Source: Sunxiuqinia sp.
GTDB taxonomy: Bacteria; Bacteroidota; Bacteroidia; Bacteroidales; Prolixibacteraceae
Length of the DNA: 37,521 nucleotides
Direction: 5' to 3'
NCBI GenBank assembly: GCA_024635605.1
Contig: JAGXIR010000190.1
Span: forward strand, 1 to 37,521
This document shows, piece by piece, positions 32,794 through 37,521 of this stretch. Every line of letters starts with the position of its first letter. Within the stretch, counting starts at the first letter, position 1. Below the pieces are notes generated by a model. That model was not told the DNA's origin. It ran no database searches and saw only the letters and a list, made by a program, of their open reading frames with translations. A program made the translations under genes and the position numbers.

Positions 32794-33768
32794 GTGAAAA
32801 AGGCTCTCTTTATTCTTATCTTGATAAGTTGTGGCATGCTGACCAATGGCCAGGATGCAAACTACTCGCAGTTTTACGCCAACCCACTCTACCTGAATCC
32901 AGGGTTTACCGGTACTTCGGCGGCGCCACGACTGGTGTTGAACTACCGCAACCAATGGCCACAAAAAGGAAACACCTATGTCAATTACAGCTTGTCGTAC
33001 GATCAGTATTTTGAAAAGATGAAAGGCGGACTGGGCGCGCAATTTCAAAACAGCACCGAACTGAACGGATTGATCGAGACTTCATCAGGCTATTTGTTCT
33101 ATTCGCATCATGTAAAAATCAACGAGCGTTTGTTTTTCGATCTCGGTCTTCAGCTTGGAATGACTTATAAGAAACTAGACTACGGACGGCTCATCTTTCC
33201 GGATATGATTGACCAGCTGACCGGGATTACGTTTCCGGGGAATGGGGAGCAGCCCGAAAATGCGAGTCTGCTGTACCCCGATTTTGGCCTAGGAGCCCTG
33301 GGGCAATACGACTCCTTCTATTTTGGATTCAGCCTGATGCATTTAACCCAGCCCGACGAGTCGGTTTTTGTTGGCGATGAGAAAGGCCATCTGCCCATGA
33401 AAATAACCTTGCATGCCGGCTCACGAACCCACAAGCTGTACCGGGGCTTGCTGTCGCGCGAATTTACCCTTTCGCCCAACATCATTTACCAACAGCAAGG
33501 GACATTCAAGCAGATCAACCTGGGCATGTATATCCTCGAAAAATCGCTGGCCGGCGGACTTTGGTACCGCCAAAACCTGGGCGTGCAGCCCGATGCGGTG
33601 ATTGCCATGATCGGGGTGATGAAAAACCACTTCAAAATTGGCTATAGCTACGATTATACCCTTTCAAAACTATCCAACTACTCCAGCGGATCACACGAAT
33701 TTTCCCTTACCTTTTTCATTGGCGAAAAGCATACCAACCGCAATGCACTGTTGATTCCATCGCTATAA
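32794..33768 (+). CDS. PorP/SprF family outer-membrane protein (second copy)
   Basis: A second PorP/SprF barrel, 324 residues. I start it at GTG 32794 because that yields a clean signal peptide (KKALFILILISCGMLTNGQ) followed by the family start YSQFYANPLYLNPGFTGT. An upstream TTG (32701) would add 31 residues that do not look like a signal. The repeated strands GLGAQFQN, FFDLGLQLGMTYKKLDYG and NLGMYILEKSLAGGLWYR are typical. It ends SGSHEFSLTFFIGEK. It differs clearly from the first copy, so the pair is not a recent duplication. Confidence 0.85.
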   Translation: MKKALFILILISCGMLTNGQDANYSQFYANPLYLNPGFTGTSAAPRLVLNYRNQWPQKGNTYVNYSLSYDQYFEKMKGGLGAQFQNSTELNGLIETSSGYLFYSHHVKINERLFFDLGLQLGMTYKKLDYGRLIFPDMIDQLTGITFPGNGEQPENASLLYPDFGLGALGQYDSFYFGFSLMHLTQPDESVFVGDEKGHLPMKITLHAGSRTHKLYRGLLSREFTLSPNIIYQQQGTFKQINLGMYILEKSLAGGLWYRQNLGVQPDAVIAMIGVMKNHFKIGYSYDYTLSKLSNYSSGSHEFSLTFFIGEKHTNRNALLIPSL

Positions 33769-33780
33769 GCAAGTGGGATT

Positions 33781-33850
33781 GGTCATTGGTGGTCATTTAA
33801 TTGCATCAGTGGTTGGACTTTTTGGAAGTTGGAATTTGAAACTTCCAGCC
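33781..33850. repeat. GGTCATT repeat and hairpin between converging genes
   Basis: GGTCATTGGTGGTCATTT (33781-33798) repeats the word seen at 10409-10446. A 7-base hairpin GGAAGTT (33824-33830) / AACTTCC (33840-33846) follows, whose loop GGAATTTG echoes the AAATTTGG words of the tRNA spacers. Confidence 0.5.
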
Positions 33851-33852
33851 CC

Positions 33853-34506
33853 CTACTCTGCTTTTTTGTAGCTGATGGCCATGCCGGCGCCCCGGTTGTC
33901 GAGTGTTGTTTTGTAATTAGGAAGTTGGCTGACATATTGGTAAAAGTTGAAGTTGCTATGTCGGCTAACATTGTGCGTAACAAAACAAGCCCCCACCTCA
34001 AGCTTGGGGTCCAAATCCTTGAAATAGTTGATGTACCAGCTTTTGTCGGCATCGCTAAACACAAAGTCGAACGGACCTTCCAGGGCAGGAACCAGCTCAT
34101 GGGCGTCGGCAAGCCGCACATCGATGTAATCCAATACGCCAGCTTTTTTAAAATTCGCCAGCGCTTCGAGGTACCTTCTTTTATCAATTTCAATGGTGAT
34201 CAGTTTACCGCCTGTTTTGCTTAGCGCCCAGGCAATCCATATCCCCGAATGGCCTGTCGATGTTCCAATTTCAACGGCTCGCGTGTAGTTGTTTTCGATG
34301 ATGATATTATACAGCAGTTGGCCGTCTGATTCCGGCACATTCATGTCGCGCCAGTTATTTTTACTCGTTTCCAGAAAATCTTTCACCTGCTGATCCAACT
34401 CTGTTTGGTTCCTATTTTCCTGCGAAAATGCCGGAGTGTTTCCAACCATAAACAGTAAAAACAAGCCGATGGAAACTAAGTATAAACGATAGCTGGAGTT
34501 TTTCAT
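33853..34506 (-). CDS. Exported class I SAM-dependent methyltransferase-like protein
   Basis: A 217-residue protein with an O-methyltransferase (Methyltransf_3/24-type) core. ATG 34506 gives the signal peptide MKNSSYRLYLVSIGLFLLFM followed by a probable cleavage near PAFSQ; ATG 34518 is also possible. The SAM-binding loop is VEIGTSTGHSGIWIAWAL, with the acidic residue IEID after the second strand, and the motif DFVFSDADKSWYINYF matches the metal and catalytic region of catechol-type O-methyltransferases. SAM is not expected in the periplasm, so either the N-terminus is a membrane anchor with a cytoplasmic catalytic part, or the protein has another role. It faces the second PorP gene. Confidence 0.75.
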   Translation of the reverse strand: MKNSSYRLYLVSIGLFLLFMVGNTPAFSQENRNQTELDQQVKDFLETSKNNWRDMNVPESDGQLLYNIIIENNYTRAVEIGTSTGHSGIWIAWALSKTGGKLITIEIDKRRYLEALANFKKAGVLDYIDVRLADAHELVPALEGPFDFVFSDADKSWYINYFKDLDPKLEVGACFVTHNVSRHSNFNFYQYVSQLPNYKTTLDNRGAGMAISYKKAE

Positions 34507-34612
34507 AACTTTCTGCATTTCGGAGATCAATAATACAAAATACCTCTATGATTAACAAGCGGTTATTTTTGTTTGTTTAAAAGTGATTACCCCTTCGATT
34601 GCAGGACAATGA

Positions 34613-34650
34613 AAAGCCGGAACTGTTACAATGAACAATTCCGGCCTTTC
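34613..34650 (-). terminator. Terminator of the TRAP operon
   Basis: Read on the minus strand: GGCCGGAATTGTT-cattgt-AACAGTTCCGGC followed by TTTT. It starts about 20 bases after the dctM stop codon and shields the methyltransferase gene downstream. Confidence 0.8.
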
Positions 34651-34671
34651 AAATTATTTGTTATCAAATCG

Positions 34672-36135
34672 TTAGAATCCAAATTTCGCAGGTAACCACA
34701 AGCTCAGTTGAGGCAGGTAAGTAACCATCAACAACACCACCACCATGGCTAAAAACATGGGGATAAGCGGCTTGATCACCTTGTCGATACTTAAGCCGGC
34801 CACACTGCAGCCGATGAAGAGTACCGACCCAACTGGCGGAGTACAAAGTCCCACGCTTAGGTTAAGCACCATAATGATACCGAAGTGAATCGGATCAACA
34901 CCCATCGCAGTGACAATCGGCAGGAATATAGGCGTAAAGATCAATACTGCCGGAGTCATGTCCATAAACACGCCTACAAAAAGCAGGATCAGGTTAATGA
35001 GCAATAAGATGATAAAGGGGTTGCTTGATACAGACAACAGGCCTTCGCTTACATTTTGCGGAATATTTTCATAAGCCATAATCCACGACAGCCCCAAACA
35101 GGTGGCAACCAGCAATAACACAATACCAGTTGTTTTTACCGAACGCAGAATAATCGTCGGCAGATCGCCAAAAGAAACTTGCCGATAGATAAAGGCCAGG
35201 ATTAGGGAGTACAAAACGGCAATAGCCGATGCCTCAGTCGCTGTGAAATAGCCGGCAACAATTCCTCCAATCACAATAATCAACATGAGCAGACTTGGAA
35301 TGGCATCCAAAAGTTTCTTCGATCCTTCCAACGCTTTCGCTTTGTTGTTTTTAGTCTTGATAAAACCAAAAATGGCAAAGGCAATTAAAAACAGGATCAA
35401 TAAAATACGATTCACCGTTGGGTTAAACGTTGCGCGAGCCATTGAAACTCCTTGGAAAGCTAAAACCAGTGCGGCACCAATCAGTGCAGCAATACCTAAA
35501 GCTTTTACGGCCGCTTTGGTTCCTTTACGTTTATATATCAGCATGGTCACCGCGGTAATGATAATTCCAAGCCCGGTGAGGATCCCGGGAACATAGCCCG
35601 CCAGGAACAGCGCGGTAATAGACACGCCACCACTGGCCAACGAGTATACGATGAGAATATTACTGGGAGGAATGGATAAGCCGGTGGTTGCCGACGTGAT
35701 ATTCACTGCAGCGCTGAAGTTATCAGGATAACCCTCCTTCTTCATTTCGGGCCCCATAATACTACCGATGGCTGATGCCGAAGCTGCAGCCGAACCGGAA
35801 ATCGCTCCAAAAAGCATATTCGCCAACACGTTCACAATGGCCACTCCACCGGGAATTCCGCCAACCAATACACGGGCAAAGTCAATCAGGCGGATGGCAA
35901 TTCCTCCGCTATTCATGATGTTTCCCGCTAATATGAAGAATGGAATGGCCAGCAAGGCAAAACTATCGAGGCCGGTAGCCATACGCTGTGAAAACGTCGT
36001 CAGAGCCGGAATCATATCAATGCTGACCAACATGGTCAAAATTCCGGAAATCCCAATACTAAATGCAATGGGTACGCCGATCACCAGCAAAACAATAAAA
36101 CTGAAAATGAGCACAAATATTTCAAGAAATTCCAT
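34672..36135 (-). CDS. dctM: TRAP transporter large permease (DctM)
   Basis: The main inner-membrane subunit of a Na+-driven TRAP transporter, 487 residues with about 13-14 hydrophobic segments. Family text: GLDSFALLAIPFFILAGNIM, GSAAASASAIGSIMGPEM, TGLSIPPSN, YFTATEASAIAVLYSLILAF, MDMTPAVLIFTPIFLPIVTAMG and VGLCTPPVGSVLF. It is about 60 residues longer than the common 425; the extra part is a basic and hydrophobic stretch around residues 205-280. Only 4 bases separate it from dctQ, so translation is likely coupled. A terminator follows. Confidence 0.95.
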   Translation of the reverse strand: MEFLEIFVLIFSFIVLLVIGVPIAFSIGISGILTMLVSIDMIPALTTFSQRMATGLDSFALLAIPFFILAGNIMNSGGIAIRLIDFARVLVGGIPGGVAIVNVLANMLFGAISGSAAASASAIGSIMGPEMKKEGYPDNFSAAVNITSATTGLSIPPSNILIVYSLASGGVSITALFLAGYVPGILTGLGIIITAVTMLIYKRKGTKAAVKALGIAALIGAALVLAFQGVSMARATFNPTVNRILLILFLIAFAIFGFIKTKNNKAKALEGSKKLLDAIPSLLMLIIVIGGIVAGYFTATEASAIAVLYSLILAFIYRQVSFGDLPTIILRSVKTTGIVLLLVATCLGLSWIMAYENIPQNVSEGLLSVSSNPFIILLLINLILLFVGVFMDMTPAVLIFTPIFLPIVTAMGVDPIHFGIIMVLNLSVGLCTPPVGSVLFIGCSVAGLSIDKVIKPLIPMFLAMVVVLLMVTYLPQLSLWLPAKFGF

Positions 36136-36139
36136 AAGC

Positions 36140-36619
36140 TTAGTTTTTCCGGTTTTCTTTAACCATGTTGTACATATTATCCATATCGAAATAGGCGATC
36201 AAAACACCGCTTAAGGGCAATACCAGGTAAACAATTCCCAGCGGCATACCCAAAGCGGCCGACTTAACCGACAGATAAAACCGGGTATAAACCAACCACG
36301 AGCCACCAATCATCATCACCGTAATGGCAAATAGAACAATGATGGCACTAATGATCATTTCGAGCTTAAATTTTCTTTGGGGCGAACTTTTCTGGATGAG
36401 CAGGTCAATGGCAAGATGCTCGCGTTTCCCGGCAACATAGGCCGCACCGAGTAAACCCACCCAAATCAGCAAAAAACCTGCTAATTCATCGGTAAAACTA
36501 CTGGGCGAATTCATAATGTAACGGCTAATAACCTGCCACAGCACGTCAATAACCAAGACACTCATCAAAAAGACCAAGATCCACTCCAGTGATTTGTCAA
36601 TAAAATTTCGTACAGTCAT
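36140..36619 (-). CDS. dctQ: TRAP transporter small permease (DctQ)
   Basis: The small inner-membrane subunit of the TRAP transporter, 159 residues with four membrane spans. The segment SRYIMNSPSSFTDELAGFLL followed by IWVGLLGAAYVAGKREHLAI is the DctQ signature. It sits between the binding-protein and large-permease genes with gaps of 12 and 4 bases. It binds DctM and helps couple the binding protein to the membrane channel. Confidence 0.94.
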   Translation of the reverse strand: MTVRNFIDKSLEWILVFLMSVLVIDVLWQVISRYIMNSPSSFTDELAGFLLIWVGLLGAAYVAGKREHLAIDLLIQKSSPQRKFKLEMIISAIIVLFAITVMMIGGSWLVYTRFYLSVKSAALGMPLGIVYLVLPLSGVLIAYFDMDNMYNMVKENRKN

Positions 36620-36631
36620 GTTATTTTGATT

Positions 36632-37521
36632 TTATTCAACGGCTTGTATTCGTTTGATGTAGGAATAGATGACTGGTTTGTCCTTGTAACTTTCCAGCAA
36701 GGGTTGCACCTTTTCAATGAAAGGGGCTTTGTCTGGATAATTAATTTGCACACCCGCTTTTTGGACTTCTTCCAGGGATTCAATTTCGGATTCGGCCCAC
36801 AGTTTACGTTGCAACACCGCTGACTCATCGGCCGCCTGCTGAATCCATTCCTTTTCCTGCTCGCTCAATTTATCCCAGATAATCTGGCTGAATACCAACA
36901 CATCGGGAATGGTGGTATGCTCATCGAGCGAGTAGAATTTACAAACTTCGTAATGGCGGGAAGTATAGAAACTGGGCGGATTGTTTTCGGCGCCATCAAC
37001 CACGCCACTTTGCAAGGCGGTGTATAGTTCACCCCACGAAATCGGTGTCGGCGATCCACCCAATGCTTTGGTCATCTCCACTGCGGTAATGCTGCGCATC
37101 ACCCGGATTTTCATCCCGTCCAAATCATCCGGATGAGTAATGGCTTTCGATTTGGTGTAAAAGCTGCGCGAACCAGCGTCGTAATAGGTCAAGCCGCGAA
37201 TCCATTTATTTTCGGTACTCAACAGGAGATCCTGCCCTATTTCACCATCCATAATCTTAAACGCATGTTCTTTTGATTTGAAAATGTAAGGAAGGCCAAA
37301 AACCTTGTAATCGTCAGTAAAACTTTCCATAACGGCGGCCGACACTTTGGTAATCGCCAGACTGCCGATTTGCAGCAATTCAACACACTGCTGCTCGGAT
37401 CCCAACTGCTCGGCCGGGTATATATCAATGATCAGCTTTCCTTCTGAAAGCTCAGCGGTGCGTTCGGCCATAAATTCCATCGCGTGATGCACCGGGTGAT
37501 CAACGGGTAATCCATGTGCCA
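36632..37521 (-). CDS. dctP: TRAP solute-binding protein (DctP), 5' end cut by the window
   Basis: The periplasmic substrate-binding subunit. The frame is open to the window edge: codons before the internal GTG 37492 still read AHGLPVDHPVHHAMEFMAER, which is DctP sequence, so the start and signal peptide lie outside. The conserved binding arginine is in GMKIRVMRS, and NNPPSFYTSRHYEVCKFYSLDEHTTIPDVLV matches the branch I associate with hexuronate uptake. The protein ends SYIKRIQAVE. Together with dctQ and dctM it forms an operon read leftwards. Substrate assignment is inferred. Confidence 0.92.
   Translation of the reverse strand, partial: AHGLPVDHPVHHAMEFMAERTAELSEGKLIIDIYPAEQLGSEQQCVELLQIGSLAITKVSAAVMESFTDDYKVFGLPYIFKSKEHAFKIMDGEIGQDLLLSTENKWIRGLTYYDAGSRSFYTKSKAITHPDDLDGMKIRVMRSITAVEMTKALGGSPTPISWGELYTALQSGVVDGAENNPPSFYTSRHYEVCKFYSLDEHTTIPDVLVFSQIIWDKLSEQEKEWIQQAADESAVLQRKLWAESEIESLEEVQKAGVQINYPDKAPFIEKVQPLLESYKDKPVIYSYIKRIQAVE

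Noticed and set aside
1-37521. CRISPR array, insertion sequence or prophage
   Set aside because: No regularly spaced direct repeats, transposase, integrase or phage structural genes were seen.

Overview
The window looks like a chromosomal segment of a polysaccharide-degrading, probably marine or anaerobic member of the Bacteroidota. The support is a SusC/SusD pair with an ECF-sigma/FecR regulator, two PorP/SprF-type (type IX secretion associated) outer-membrane proteins, promoters of the Bacteroidota form TTG-N19-TAnnTTTG, and few strong Shine-Dalgarno sites. Protein style and intergenic repeats would fit a Prolixibacteraceae/Marinilabiliales relative, but that rank is a guess.

Layout. Bases 1-870 hold a stable-RNA unit: SRP RNA with a textbook promoter, then tRNA-Thr(TGT), tRNA-Tyr(GTA), tRNA-Gly(TCC) and a terminator. 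Next come a thioredoxin (+) and, convergent and sharing stop bases with it, a 1520-residue exported protein (-) made of a small N-terminal domain and 22 degenerate TPR-like repeats. Bases 6235-10343 (+) carry an NhaC-superfamily transporter, a DUF819 membrane protein and a PLP-dependent methionine gamma-lyase-like enzyme, plausibly a sulfur amino acid uptake and catabolism unit. An Omp85-like barrel (-) diverges from a GntR/LacI-type regulator (+), which is followed by a lone receiver-domain protein (+).

From 30952 down to 13572 every well-supported gene is on the minus strand and most belong to a polysaccharide utilization locus. Transcription order: ECF sigma, FecR anti-sigma, SusC with an STN signalling domain, SusD, GH130 lipoprotein, decayed remnants, TAT-exported GH5, a chimeric scar of a CE15 esterase fused to the tail of a GH20 enzyme, S1 sulfatase lipoprotein, secreted GH5 with a carbohydrate-binding domain, DUF5009 membrane acyltransferase, GH20-like enzyme and an SDR dehydrogenase. 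The enzyme set points to a mannose- and hexosamine-containing, possibly sulfated glycan, imported by SusCD and sensed by trans-envelope signalling. A perfect hairpin plus T-run on the opposite strand in the fecR-susC gap suggests an antisense sRNA of the kind described for ECF/anti-sigma PULs in Bacteroides.

From 31153 (+) a HEAT-repeat protein and two PorP/SprF paralogues form an apparent operon. The window ends with an exported methyltransferase-like protein (-) and a TRAP transporter (dctM, dctQ and a dctP cut by the window edge), perhaps for hexuronates.

The most interesting items are the double-deletion CE15-GH20 chimera that stays open, the predicted antisense sRNA at susC, the hairpin-rich 550-base element separating sigma from anti-sigma, the 22-repeat giant protein and the orphan PorP/SprF pair without an adhesin.
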